NCBI GenBank assembly: GCA_001552935.1
Contig: KQ959688.1
Coordinates: forward strand, 35,390 to 99,389
Length of the DNA stretch: 64,000 nt
Source of the DNA: Umbribacter vaginalis
GTDB lineage: Bacteria; Actinomycetota; Coriobacteriia; Coriobacteriales; Eggerthellaceae
Direction of reading: 5' to 3'
In this document: positions 18,717-27,374 of the stretch, piece after piece
Position numbering within the stretch: the first letter of the stretch is position 1
How the letters are laid out: each line of letters opens with the position of its first letter
Translations under genes and position numbers: made by a program
The notes under the pieces: model-generated
The model's input: only the letters and a program-made list of their open reading frames with translations
What the model was told of the DNA's origin: nothing
Databases searched by the model: none

Positions 18717-19203
18717 ATGTTAAAAGAGGCTCTTCTATCTGAAGATAGAAAATACCATTACATACTTTCCCGCACGTGGGATGAGGCAAAGCCTGCTGTG
18801 TTGTTTATCGGTTTGAACCCGTCTACGGCTGACGAAAAAATCTGATGATCCTACGATTCGCACGTGTATCAATTATGCTAAATCTTGGGGTTATGGAAAA
18901 ATCCTAATGGCAAATCTTTTTGCTTTTAGGAGCACTGATCCAAACGAGCTTAACCATGAAGAGGATCCGGTTGGACCAGAAAATGATACTTATATACGTA
19001 CATGTGCATCCGAAGTAGATTTAATTATCGCATGCTGGGGAAATCCAGGAAGACTTTTTGGTCGTGATGAAAAAGTTATTTCATTGCTGGCCAACTTATC
19101 ATTGCTAGCAAACTTATATTGCTTAAAGCAGAATAAAAATGGAACCCCTCATCATCCACTTTACTTATCCAAAGACCTCACTTCCATCTTATACAAAGGG
19201 TAG
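18717..19203 (+). pseudogene. DUF1643 family gene with a frameshift in an A6 run
   Basis: From ATG 18717 the frame encodes a DUF1643 N-terminus (YHYILSRTWD, VLFIGLNPSTADE) and then stops at 18843-18845. Dropping one A from the six-A run at 18835-18840 restores the family: SDDPTIRTCINYAKSWGYG, MANLFAFRSTDP and LIIACWGNPG, running to the TAG at 19201-19203. The joined product would be about 161 residues, the normal size. DUF1643 proteins have no known activity and are often found on mobile or phage-related DNA. The shift may be a true mutation, phase variation, slippage decoding or a sequencing error. GGAGGAAAATT before the ATG is a good ribosome-binding site. Confidence 0.8.
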
Positions 19204-19251
19204 GATCAGGTACTAACTTTGACACAAATTCGGGTGTATAAAAATATCTTT

Positions 19252-19275
19252 TTACAGAAATTGTTCTGCACACTC
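19252..19275. repeat. Right copy of 24-bp imperfect direct repeat
   Basis: TTACAGAAATTGTTCTGCAC followed by ACTC, matching 9862-9885 at 21 of 24 positions. It lies between the DUF1643 remnant and the 3' end of the AbiEii gene. Confidence 0.6.
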
Positions 19276-19301
19276 ACTTTTTCTTACAGGCTCCTGGAAT
19301 A

Positions 19302-20144
19302 TTACATCTCATTAATTCTATCTGCAATAATTCTCACTACACCAACAACCTTATCAAACTCCAGATCTCCAATGTACTTATTTTCACTGAGATATACTTC
19401 CCACAATGATTTTAGGTATGAATCCTCTTTTATATCCTCAATTATTTCTTCATAATCTTTCATTATTTCTTGACTTCCTCTTTTGTAGGAAGTCCTTTCT
19501 ATTGCTTCTTTTAAAATTTTATAATCAATCTCATCCTTTTTTAGTTTATAGATGGTGTATAGATCGTAAAAATCTCTCATCCGTGTAGTTGCTATATTTC
19601 TTCTGATTATGGTTTCGTATTTTTCAGCTAAAATTGTTTCTAATGGATATGCCATTATCTTTATATCTTCTTGGGTAAATATACATGGATAGGTGTATTC
19701 TATTTCTCCTGGAGTTATGGCATCTCCTGTTGTTAAGTCTAGTTTCATAGGATTTTTAGTTTTACCAACATTAGCTATTATTGAAATTCTAAAGTTTTCG
19801 TACTCGTCCTCTTCTCTTATATAACTGATGTCTTTTATTTCAAATTTTATTCCATCATCTATATTGATATTTATAATTTCTTCTACGATTTCTTTTATTT
19901 TTTCTTCTTTTAGGGGTATGCCTTTTATGGTTGTGTCCATGTCCATAGTTGTTCTATTTTCAATTCCGATTAATGATGATATTAGGAATCCCCCCTTTAT
20001 TACAAAATTATTTTTGTATTTTGATTTGGATAGTCTTTCCAGAAATCTTTCGAAGAAATATATTTGTAGAACTTCTTGTGACTTTAGATTTTTCTTCTTT
20101 GCCAGGCTTCTTATCTTGCCCTTTATACTCTCGATATTAATCAC
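19302..20144 (-). CDS. AbiEii-family nucleotidyltransferase toxin
   Basis: A 280-residue protein of the AbiEii/AbiGii family, the toxin of type IV toxin-antitoxin (abortive infection) systems. The nucleotidyltransferase motif is present as VIKGGFLISSL followed by RTTMDMD, with a later Asp in MKLDLTTGD. The segment ETILAEKYETIIRRN with MRDFYDLY is also typical of the family. These enzymes block growth by nucleotide transfer to cell targets, in some members to tRNA. It overlaps the antitoxin gene by four bases (ATGA). It is very AT-rich compared with the neighbouring chromosomal genes, a sign of transfer. Confidence 0.92.
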   Translation of the reverse strand: MINIESIKGKIRSLAKKKNLKSQEVLQIYFFERFLERLSKSKYKNNFVIKGGFLISSLIGIENRTTMDMDTTIKGIPLKEEKIKEIVEEIININIDDGIKFEIKDISYIREEDEYENFRISIIANVGKTKNPMKLDLTTGDAITPGEIEYTYPCIFTQEDIKIMAYPLETILAEKYETIIRRNIATTRMRDFYDLYTIYKLKKDEIDYKILKEAIERTSYKRGSQEIMKDYEEIIEDIKEDSYLKSLWEVYLSENKYIGDLEFDKVVGVVRIIADRINEM

Positions 20145-20728
20145 GATAATACCTCCATATATTTCCTAATTTCATCTTCAATTTTAAACAGTCTACTGTA
20201 TGTTATGAGTCGTCTTAGATTTTTATTTGGTGATTTAAAGTATCTTTTTATTGCTTCTGTAAAAATCTGTTTATCTATTTTTTTCCTGTCGATTATGATG
20301 TCGCAAATTGTTCGATCCATATCGTAAACTGGTATAAAATTGCCTTGCGGCGATTTTATTTCTGTTCTTCCAATTTCATATAAGTCTTTTTTTACATAGT
20401 GAACTTGTAGATCCTCGTATCTCTTTTTGATATGGCTTGCATTGTAGCCTTGGGGTACAGATATATGAAACACATTTGGGGTCCTGTCGGATAGGTCGTG
20501 GAGGTATAGGGCTGTTTGATGAGAAAATATAATTCGATTACTATTTGATGATATTAAAACAAAATCGTCTATAATTTTTCCTTTTAATTGATACAGTCCC
20601 GGTCTTAATCTTTCTAATTGTCCAATTTTTGTTAATTCTGATAGATTATGCCTGCTATATCCAAGTTCCTCCGCTTCATTGTTGGTGATTACTAAATTTT
20701 TTTGTATATATTCTTTAAGTGTGTTCAT
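20141..20728 (-). CDS. AbiEi-family antitoxin
   Basis: A 195-residue partner of the AbiEii toxin. The N-terminal winged-helix region (VITNNEAEELGYSRHNLSEL and LERLRPGLYQLKG) binds the operator in this family. The C-terminal part (HQTALYLHDLSDRTP, YDMDRTICDII) carries antitoxin function. Family members repress their own operon through inverted repeats upstream, and one is present here at 20747-20776. The composition is as AT-rich as the toxin gene. Confidence 0.92.
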   Translation of the reverse strand: MNTLKEYIQKNLVITNNEAEELGYSRHNLSELTKIGQLERLRPGLYQLKGKIIDDFVLISSNSNRIIFSHQTALYLHDLSDRTPNVFHISVPQGYNASHIKKRYEDLQVHYVKKDLYEIGRTEIKSPQGNFIPVYDMDRTICDIIIDRKKIDKQIFTEAIKRYFKSPNKNLRRLITYSRLFKIEDEIRKYMEVLS

Positions 20729-20746
20729 AGTCTGCCTACTCTCGTT

Positions 20747-20776
20747 TTCGCTTTTATTCTATGTTATAAAAGCGAA
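20747..20776 (-). promoter_or_regulatory. Perfect 11-bp inverted repeat, candidate AbiEi operator
   Basis: TTCGCTTTTAT at 20747-20757 and ATAAAAGCGAA at 20766-20776 form a perfect palindrome with an 8-base spacer. It lies 19 bases upstream of the antitoxin start codon. Position and form match the autoregulatory sites known for AbiEi proteins. Confidence 0.6.
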
Positions 20777-21195
20777 TATGTAAAGTTTAGTAGGAGAGCT
20801 TTTTAAGGATATAGAGAATCTTTGTACCCTTAAATAGTTTGTAAGAAAAAGTCTGTAAATCATTGCGTTTAATGTACGCAACCGTTTGCTTGCTTTGTTC
20901 TCGTAACCACGCACCGCGTTCCCGCACGCACGTTCTCCACAAGGCGAACTCGTATCCGCTCGCTTGCGTTCCCCAAAACCGCCATCCGAGGGCGCAAATC
21001 CCGTGTCAATCGCTTAAAAAATTCACATCTTCGTGTATTTTTCTTCATTAAGGGCACTGATACGCAAATCTGGAGACTTTTTGTGAAATGTTGTCGTATA
21101 GTTACCTACGTTACTCTCTAAGAGAGTGAGCGTGGGAGCCAACCGCGCTAGCAGTACTTCTTGGCGCTCGTCAGGAAGAGGAAAGAGGAATTACT
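20777..21195. other. Intergenic region between abiE and the cold-shock gene
   Basis: About 420 bp without a gene. Composition returns from AT-rich to GC-richer near 20870, marking the right end of the island. The last 100 bases are probably the promoter and 5' leader of the cold-shock gene: TTACTCTCTAAGAGAGTGAG at 21111-21130 contains the hairpin CTCTCTAAGAGAG, and AAGAGGAAAGAGGAA precedes the start. Confidence 0.45.
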
Positions 21196-21399
21196 ATGGC
21201 ACAAGGCACAGTTAAATGGTTTAACCCTGAAAAAGGCTACGGCTTCATCTCGCAGGAAGACGGCGAAGATTTGTTCGTGCATTATTCAGAAATCAAAATG
21301 GACGGCTTTAAGACGCTCGATGAGGGCGCAGCAGTTACTTTTGATGTAACGACCGGCAAAGACGGCAAGCTGCAGGCGAGCAACGTTCAGAAGGCGTAA
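21196..21399 (+). CDS. Cold-shock protein (CspA family)
   Basis: A 67-residue nucleic-acid chaperone made of a single cold-shock domain. Both RNA-binding motifs are present: RNP1 KGYGFIS and RNP2 LFVHYS, plus the starting [17 protein letters not shown]. Such proteins melt RNA structure at low temperature or during growth change. The start ATG at 21196 follows AAGAGGAATT. The leader of roughly 90 bases with a small hairpin may take part in regulation. A strong terminator follows at 21521-21555. Confidence 0.96.
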   Translation: MAQGTVKWFNPEKGYGFISQEDGEDLFVHYSEIKMDGFKTLDEGAAVTFDVTTGKDGKLQASNVQKA

Positions 21400-21520
21400 G
21401 TTCGCGAATAATGAGCACGTACGCAGCAGATTTTACCGCCGCTTAAGTATATGGTGAATATCTGTGCATGCTCGATTGTATATTTTATAGCTAGCTGTTC
21501 AGTTTAGTTGTATAAGACAC

Positions 21521-21555
21521 ATCGGTTGAGGGTTCGCTCTCAACCGATTTTTTTT
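21521..21555 (+). terminator. Rho-independent terminator after the cold-shock gene
   Basis: ATCGGTTGAG, an 8-base loop, CTCAACCGAT, then eight T. The 10-bp stem is perfect. Confidence 0.92.
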
Positions 21556-22007
21556 ATAATTGTGAGAGATTAATTCGATGCATTACGTAATTCCGTTACG
21601 TATACTTCAATGCATTGCGAATAATTCAACACACTAGGTATCTTTTTTGCATGAGGCACTTTTTATGTACTAAGTTCTTTTTCATGCTTGATGTAACATA
21701 AACGCACTAAGGTTAAACGTACTAAGTTTAACCACACTAAGTAATAACTATTATCTCTACACCATAAACTTTACTGTAGATAGGTTTTCTTCGTCGTTTG
21801 GCCGCCTATTCATTACTGCATGTAAAAGTATTGCTCTTAATTGTGTATCGTTTATGACATTATTGCAGTTAAACCCCTTCATTAAAAATTAAGTATTTTT
21901 TCTTCTTTCAATAATAGTGCGTTTTAAGTGAGAGTTATGCGGTTGCAATGCTTTTACTATTAAAAACAGCTTTTCTAACAAGATGAATGCTGAAAGGAGA
22001 CAGTACT
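21556..22007. other. Leader region upstream of the caiD-like gene
   Basis: This 450-bp AT-rich gap shows no gene. It contains the 15-bp triplicate repeat at 21704-21748 and a further copy of TACTAAG at 21668-21674. The ribosome-binding site of the next gene, GAAAGGAGA, is near 21993. Confidence 0.5.
21704..21748. repeat. Three tandem 15-bp repeats with core ACTAAG
   Basis: Units GCACTAAGGTTAAAC, GTACTAAGTTTAACC and ACACTAAGTAATAAC follow each other at exact 15-bp spacing. A fourth copy of the core occurs at 21668. They lie about 260 bp before the caiD-like start, where a regulator-binding array would be expected. Confidence 0.7.
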
Positions 22008-22793
22008 ATGGCAGATTATTTTGGATGTGAAACGGTTGTTTCTGAGTTGCGCGAAGATGGCTTATTGATTATTCGCATCAATCGTCCTGAAGTTGCTAAT
22101 GCACTTAATGGAGCTACTTCGCGTGCTATGGAAAACATCATGAATCATGCCGAGGAAGACAAAGCTGTACGCGCCATTATCGTAACAGGTACTGGCAAGG
22201 TGTTTTGTGCAGGTGAAGATCTTTCAGAATTATCTGAGGGTGGAGAATGCCAAACGGTTACCGAGCACGGCTTTGGTGGTTTAACGGCTCGTTTGTGTTC
22301 TAAACCCATCATTTGTGCATGTAATGGTTCTGCTGCTGGTGGTGGCATGGAGATTGCTATGTCATGCGATATGGTCGTTGCCTCTGAGCGTGCAAAATTT
22401 GGTTTTACTGAAGTAGGGTTGGGCATTATAGCATCAACAGGTGGTTTAGTGCGTATGGCACGCGATATTAATCGTAAAGACGCTATGGAGTTGCTGCTTA
22501 CCGGACGTAAGATTAAGGCACCTGAAGCCAAAGCGCTTGGTATGATCAATTATGCTGTTCCTGTAGAAGAAGTAATGGATAAAGCAATTGAGTTAGCTGA
22601 AGAGTGTCTCAAGAATGCACCGCTTGCACTTAAGTGGACCAAATATGTTGTGCACGCCGCCGATCAGATGTCTGAGGAAGATGCTATGCGCTATAGTGAC
22701 GCTGCGTATCGTTTTCTTGAGAAAACTGAAGACGGTATTGAGGGTCCAAAAGCATTCGTTGAAAAACGTACTCCAGTGTGGCAGGGTAAATAA
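22008..22793 (+). CDS. caiD: Enoyl-CoA hydratase, CaiD-like (crotonobetainyl-CoA hydratase)
   Basis: A 261-residue crotonase. The oxyanion-hole regions are visible as GKVFCAGEDLSEL and CNGSAAGGGMEIAMSCDMV, and the catalytic stretch as FGFTEVGLGIIASTGGLVRM, with Glu in the position used by CaiD. CaiD hydrates crotonobetainyl-CoA to carnitinyl-CoA and the reverse. The start ATG at 22008 follows GAAAGGAGACAGT. It lies upstream of the divergent regulator gene and has its own terminator at 22936-22970, so it is a separate transcript from the rest of the cluster. The substrate is inferred from neighbouring caiA and caiB homologues. Confidence 0.85.
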   Translation: MADYFGCETVVSELREDGLLIIRINRPEVANALNGATSRAMENIMNHAEEDKAVRAIIVTGTGKVFCAGEDLSELSEGGECQTVTEHGFGGLTARLCSKPIICACNGSAAGGGMEIAMSCDMVVASERAKFGFTEVGLGIIASTGGLVRMARDINRKDAMELLLTGRKIKAPEAKALGMINYAVPVEEVMDKAIELAEECLKNAPLALKWTKYVVHAADQMSEEDAMRYSDAAYRFLEKTEDGIEGPKAFVEKRTPVWQGK

Positions 22794-22935
22794 GCAACAC
22801 TGTGTAAGGAGCTGTAATGGTGCTTAACTGTGTATTAATAGCACTATAATTACACCTAATAACCTTCTTAGCCTATAAACTCAGCCCATAAACGTTCCAG
22901 CTGCACGTTGTTAGTTTGTTGTTTAGCTTAATGAC

Positions 22936-22970
22936 AAAGGTTGCAAGTATAGTATGCTTGCAACCTTTTT
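22936..22970 (+). terminator. Rho-independent terminator after the caiD-like gene
   Basis: AAAGGTTGCAAG, a 9-base loop, CTTGCAACCTTT and a T run. The stem is a perfect 12 bp. Because the stem is symmetric it may also serve the opposing regulator gene. Confidence 0.9.
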
Positions 22971-23047
22971 TATATTAATCCATAGTTATGACTTTATGGT
23001 ATTAACACGTATGTCTTTGTCTCGAGGAATGTCTCTGGCTCGAGTAT

Positions 23048-24574
23048 TTAGGAAGGTAAGGGCCAATACTTTGGCAGAGTGTCACTGTGTTTTGAGGGGT
23101 GTTCTGATACATCTTCAGGTTGAACGGTGCGTTTAATTACATATTCTATAAGCTCAGAGCGTTTGTGAATTTGTGTTTTTGCATAAATATGTTGTATATG
23201 CGTCTGTACCGTAAAATTAGAAATATAAAGTTGCTTGCCAATGGTTTCAGCGGTGAGCCCCTGAACTAAATACATAAGTACTTCATGCTCCCGCATTGAA
23301 AGATTAAATTCTTCAGCCACACATGCAACTTGCATTTCAATATCAGACATTTTTGATACTGGTGCCGTAATAGATGTAATGGAGTATTCACTACGTACAA
23401 CAGGGATTATCATAACAATCGTTACAATAATAAAGAAAAGAGCTGCAGGCGTACAAAACCAGTGTTCCAAAAAAGCATTGTGTTCAAAGATAACTGCAAT
23501 ACCATTACCAACAAAGGTGCCGCAACGAATAAAGCCGCCTGCAAAGCCAAATGCAATGCAAGGGCGCAAATAACCTTTCGTTGCTAGGATGCCAATGTAC
23601 ATAAGCAATAGTACTTCAAAAATACCATATACAGCTGAAGCTAATAGAAATGAGGCTCCATAAAAGATATTGTGATCGCTAAAGTAAAGCAAAATAGATA
23701 CAGCTACTACCACCAATAACCAGGGGAAAATATGGAAAATACTTGTATTATGAGGCAAAATTCGCGCCATCATACCAATGCCGATAAGCACAACTGCAGC
23801 CAAAATTGCGCCAATCATAAAGGTGTTGTTCATACCAAATGGTAAGTCCCACAATGGAATGATAGCAATAGTGAAATAGCAGGTAGTAGCCGCTCCACCT
23901 GATGCAATACATACAAGCAGAGCCGAAGCTAATCCAAGTTTGCGCTGTTTACGTGGTAGAAGCTTCGGATAGCTTACTTGCGGTGCGCGATTATGCACGG
24001 TGATAAGCAAAGCGCCAGATGCAAGTGGCAATAATGCTACAAACACTGCGTTTCCTGGGTGTGGAATGAAAAAAGTAATTCCAATTGAAATAAGGGTTAT
24101 TATTCCCACTGTTGGAGCTACTTGCCCAATAGGATAGTTTGCCTTTATCGAGGTATAGTACTCACCCCAACAGAGCCACAAAATTGCGCTTGCAAATCCC
24201 ATAAGAGCGCTACATAAATACCAGATAGCTTGATATTGCATTGGTATTAAACCAGATGTAAACAAAAATCCTGTTACCGCCATAAGCACAGGCACGCCTA
24301 TCAGCACAAGCTGTGAATTACTAATATGTTTATTATTCCTCAAAAATACTGGAATAAGCAGCATTGAAAATGTAGTTACGCCAAGATGAAGAAGCCAAGC
24401 CCATGTCACTTCCTCAGCCAGTAACTCAGTAAACGAGTAAAGTGGAGGCACAAACCACATCGCATTCACCCATGCAAGCGAAAGCGCTATTCCCGAATAC
24501 AAGGTTACGCCTGGGCTAAATATAAAAAAAATTTTTGCCGTACGTTGAGTATTTGGTACGCCATCTTGAGTCAT
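23048..24574 (-). CDS. LuxR-type regulator with a multi-spanning membrane domain
   Basis: A 508-residue protein whose first 400 residues form about twelve hydrophobic membrane segments. It ends in a LuxR-type helix-turn-helix (LSMREHEVLMYLVQGLTAETIGKQL, then VQTHIQHIYAKTQIHKRSELI). This architecture is widely expanded in Eggerthellaceae, where such regulators sit beside catabolic or reductase gene sets. The membrane part probably senses a substrate or signal at the membrane. The start has the site AAAGGAGAGGTGGA. It is divergent from the MFS gene and convergent with caiD, so it is the likely regulator of this cluster. The ligand is unknown. Confidence 0.9.
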   Translation of the reverse strand: MTQDGVPNTQRTAKIFFIFSPGVTLYSGIALSLAWVNAMWFVPPLYSFTELLAEEVTWAWLLHLGVTTFSMLLIPVFLRNNKHISNSQLVLIGVPVLMAVTGFLFTSGLIPMQYQAIWYLCSALMGFASAILWLCWGEYYTSIKANYPIGQVAPTVGIITLISIGITFFIPHPGNAVFVALLPLASGALLITVHNRAPQVSYPKLLPRKQRKLGLASALLVCIASGGAATTCYFTIAIIPLWDLPFGMNNTFMIGAILAAVVLIGIGMMARILPHNTSIFHIFPWLLVVVAVSILLYFSDHNIFYGASFLLASAVYGIFEVLLLMYIGILATKGYLRPCIAFGFAGGFIRCGTFVGNGIAVIFEHNAFLEHWFCTPAALFFIIVTIVMIIPVVRSEYSITSITAPVSKMSDIEMQVACVAEEFNLSMREHEVLMYLVQGLTAETIGKQLYISNFTVQTHIQHIYAKTQIHKRSELIEYVIKRTVQPEDVSEHPSKHSDTLPKYWPLPS

Positions 24575-24887
24575 TCCACCTCTCCTTTCAATCGTTTATC
24601 GAGGAGACCTAAAAGGTCACACAATATCTTTAATAAATATTAGTTAAATTATCTCTTTTAGTATCTTAAGCAGAAGAACTAACTACGTCGTTAATTATGC
24701 GATGTGCCTGCATAACTTGCTATCACTAATTATTCAGTAATTGCTTAATCATGAAGTTTAAGTGACGAAATCAGGTTGGTTTTAGCGAATGATAGGTTGC
24801 AAGGGTCGTAGGGGTAAGACCGATGAAAGTAGAAGTTTAAAAACGTACAAACGATGAACTTCTACACAACCGAAAGAAAGGATAATT
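24575..24887. promoter_or_regulatory. Divergent control region between the LuxR gene and the MFS gene
   Basis: 313 bp without a gene. It holds GAAGTTTAA twice (near 24752 and 24832) and an 8-bp inverted repeat TAGAAGTT at 24830-24837 with AACTTCTA at 24857-24864, just upstream of the MFS start. These are candidate sites for the adjacent regulator or a leader hairpin. Confidence 0.45.
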
Positions 24888-26219
24888 ATGGCAACACTAG
24901 TGAAGGGTGGCGAGAAGAAAGTTCAAGACCTCTCTAAAGCACGAAAGATCTTTCTTTTAATTCTCGTAAGTATGGGCTCTTCAACCATTTATGCACCCGC
25001 ATATTTGAAGAGCGTATTCTATGATCCTCTGCAGCAAGCGCTTAATTGTACGAATACTGAGCTGGGTTTGCTTATGTCTGCCTATGCTATCACGGCAACC
25101 ATTTGCTATTTACCATCGGGCATTATCGCCGATAAAGTGCGTATGAGAACGCTTTCCTGGGTGGGATTTGTGGCAACTGCTATTTTGGTATTTATTTATG
25201 CAACTTTGCCATCCTTTGGAACATGTATGGCTCTTTTTGTAGGCATGGGTGTTACTACCATTCTTATTTGGTGGGGAACACGTTTTAAGCTTGTTCGTCT
25301 TATTAGTACCGAAGAAGAGTATTCGGCAAAAATCGGACTTTCTTACGGTATTTATGGTGCAGCTGGCCTTGTTGTTGGCATGATTAACCTCGCTATTGTA
25401 AGTGCGTTTGCACAAAATGCAGGCGCGGGTATGACTGCGTTGTTGTTATGGCTGGGAGGCTTTATTTTACTGCTTGGCATTTTGTCATTTTTATTTATTC
25501 CTAAATTTGAAGGTGAAATCAAGCAAGAGTCGGGTTTTAGCCTTATGGAATTTGTGCACGCTCTTAAAAATCCTGTTGTGTGGTTGGCTGCACTGTCAAT
25601 GTTCTTCGTGTACTTCTACTATACGGGTGTAACGTATACAACGCCTTATTTATCTGGTGTGTTAGGAGCGTCGCTTGTTGTAGTTTCGGTAGTTTCGGTT
25701 GTGCGTACGTACGGAATTACACTTCTTTCAGGTCCTATTTTTGGTGCATTTGCGAAGAAAATTAATTCTGCTGCTAAAGCTATCGTCGTCGGTTCGATTT
25801 TGGTGCTGGTAGCGTTTATGGCGCTTGTTGTATTGCCTGATACCGCGGCAGTAGCGGTAGTTGCCGCAGCGATTATTATTGTCTTAGGCTTTATTGCCAA
25901 TGGTGTATTTGGCATCGTATCGGCGCAGCTTACAGAAGGAAAAGTACCATTGACTATCTTTGGTGCTGCAACTGGTATTGTCTCTGTGGTAGGTTTCTTG
26001 CCAGATACATTTTCAAGCACGTGGTTTGGCGCCATTATTGACGCTGGTCAAAAAGCTGGAGATGTTCCAGGCGCTTATCATGAAATCTTTATTATTCTCG
26101 CTGCATCAGCTGTTATTGCAGTTATTCTTTCCCTGATTTTAAAGGCTTATGTTTCTAAGAATAAAGAAAAGCTAGAAAAACGCGCTCAAGAGGCTTCACA
26201 AGGGGCTCATCAGGCGTAA
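24888..26219 (+). CDS. MFS transporter (first of two in the cluster)
   Basis: A 443-residue protein with twelve predicted membrane segments in two halves of the major-facilitator type. The loop 2-3 motif is visible as GIIADKVRMRTLSWVG. A hydrophilic loop of about 30 residues separates the halves (PKFEGEIKQESGFSLMEF). The C-terminus is a charged tail (NKEKLEKRAQEA). It could import the substrate of the Cai/Fix pathway or exchange it for the product, replacing the CaiT antiporter of enterobacteria, which is absent here. Substrate not determinable from sequence. The start has the site GAAAGGATAATT. Confidence 0.87.
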   Translation: MATLVKGGEKKVQDLSKARKIFLLILVSMGSSTIYAPAYLKSVFYDPLQQALNCTNTELGLLMSAYAITATICYLPSGIIADKVRMRTLSWVGFVATAILVFIYATLPSFGTCMALFVGMGVTTILIWWGTRFKLVRLISTEEEYSAKIGLSYGIYGAAGLVVGMINLAIVSAFAQNAGAGMTALLLWLGGFILLLGILSFLFIPKFEGEIKQESGFSLMEFVHALKNPVVWLAALSMFFVYFYYTGVTYTTPYLSGVLGASLVVVSVVSVVRTYGITLLSGPIFGAFAKKINSAAKAIVVGSILVLVAFMALVVLPDTAAVAVVAAAIIIVLGFIANGVFGIVSAQLTEGKVPLTIFGAATGIVSVVGFLPDTFSSTWFGAIIDAGQKAGDVPGAYHEIFIILAASAVIAVILSLILKAYVSKNKEKLEKRAQEASQGAHQA

Positions 26220-26315
26220 ATCGGGTTGCGCGCTTTTGCGTGTACTCCACACTTAAAGTTTGAGTTACGTATCAAGAAGTGCGCGACTCTCGAGGCTCTG
26301 TGAAGGTGATAGGTA

Positions 26316-27314
26316 ATGTTTAGTAATAAAGCTGACGTATTGAATCTTATAAATACTCAGATGAAAGCCGTACTTAAGAAGCAGTCTGAGCTTGCAGGTG
26401 ATGCATTTGCAACTAATGTTGGTTTCGATGTAATGAGACAGCGCTACATTGAAGAGCGCCGCTTTTGGAATGAAGGCGGTCCTGTTATGGCGAAAACACA
26501 TGACGATGTAGTAGAAAGCTTTGATGGCTCTTCTATACCAGTTCGTTATTATTATCCATCTACAGCATCTTGTGATTCTCCTCTTCCTGCCATTGAGTAT
26601 ATTCACGGTGGTGGTTTTGTAGTTGGATCGATTGATACTCACGATCGGATAACGCGTATGCTTGCCCATGAAACGGGAGCAGTAGTTGTGAGCGTTGATT
26701 ATCCTCTTTCCCCTGAGGCAAAATTTCCTAAGGCGTTGGAAGCTTGCGTTGCGGTAGCGGCATATTTGCATGAACATGGTGACAAACACGGTATTTTGCC
26801 TAATGATATTTCATTTGCAGGTGATTCAGGCGGAGCTAATTTAAGCCTTGCCAGTTTCTTATATTTGCGTGATGAGATGGAAGATGCATCCTTTATAAAA
26901 ACAATGCTTTTATATTACGGCATGTATGGGCTTAAAGACTCTTGCGGATATCGCTTATATGGTGGGTCGTGGGATGGCCTTGATGCAAGTGATATGGAAT
27001 ATTATCTCGATTGCTATTGTGCAGACAAAGAGAAAGACTTACAAAGCCCCTACTTAAACTGTCTTTCTGCCGATTTAACAAAACATGTTGCTCCTTGTTA
27101 TATAGCCAGCGCTGAATACGATCCCCTTATTGACGATAGTAGAACACTACATCGCATGCTTCAGATTCATGGCATGACATCTGAATATGAAGAATTCAAG
27201 GGTGTTATACACGCATTTTTACATCACACACGCATGCTTGATGAAGCACAACGCGCCCTTGATCATGGAGCCTCATTTTTTAGGCGTCAACACACGCACT
27301 ATCTTGCGAAATAG
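26316..27314 (+). CDS. HSL-family alpha/beta-hydrolase (esterase)
   Basis: A 332-residue hydrolase of the hormone-sensitive-lipase (bacterial family IV) type. The oxyanion motif HGGGF (97-101), nucleophile Ser171 in FAGDSGGANLSL, Asp269 in SAEYDPLIDDS and His299 in GVIHAFLH form a complete catalytic triad. No signal peptide is seen, so it acts in the cytoplasm. It lies 96 bases after the MFS gene and 60 before caiA, in the same orientation. Family members cleave short-acyl esters. In this setting it might release the pathway acid from an ester such as an acylcarnitine, which is inference. Confidence 0.9.
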   Translation: MFSNKADVLNLINTQMKAVLKKQSELAGDAFATNVGFDVMRQRYIEERRFWNEGGPVMAKTHDDVVESFDGSSIPVRYYYPSTASCDSPLPAIEYIHGGGFVVGSIDTHDRITRMLAHETGAVVVSVDYPLSPEAKFPKALEACVAVAAYLHEHGDKHGILPNDISFAGDSGGANLSLASFLYLRDEMEDASFIKTMLLYYGMYGLKDSCGYRLYGGSWDGLDASDMEYYLDCYCADKEKDLQSPYLNCLSADLTKHVAPCYIASAEYDPLIDDSRTLHRMLQIHGMTSEYEEFKGVIHAFLHHTRMLDEAQRALDHGASFFRRQHTHYLAK

Positions 27315-27374
27315 AGTGTTTGTGAGGGCAGTTCATTTTAAAGGTACGTATATCGTACGAGAAAGGATTTGAGA

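Noticed and set aside
26220-26315. Terminator after the first MFS gene
   Set aside because: Only weak inverted repeats without a T run are present, so the MFS and esterase genes are probably on one transcript.
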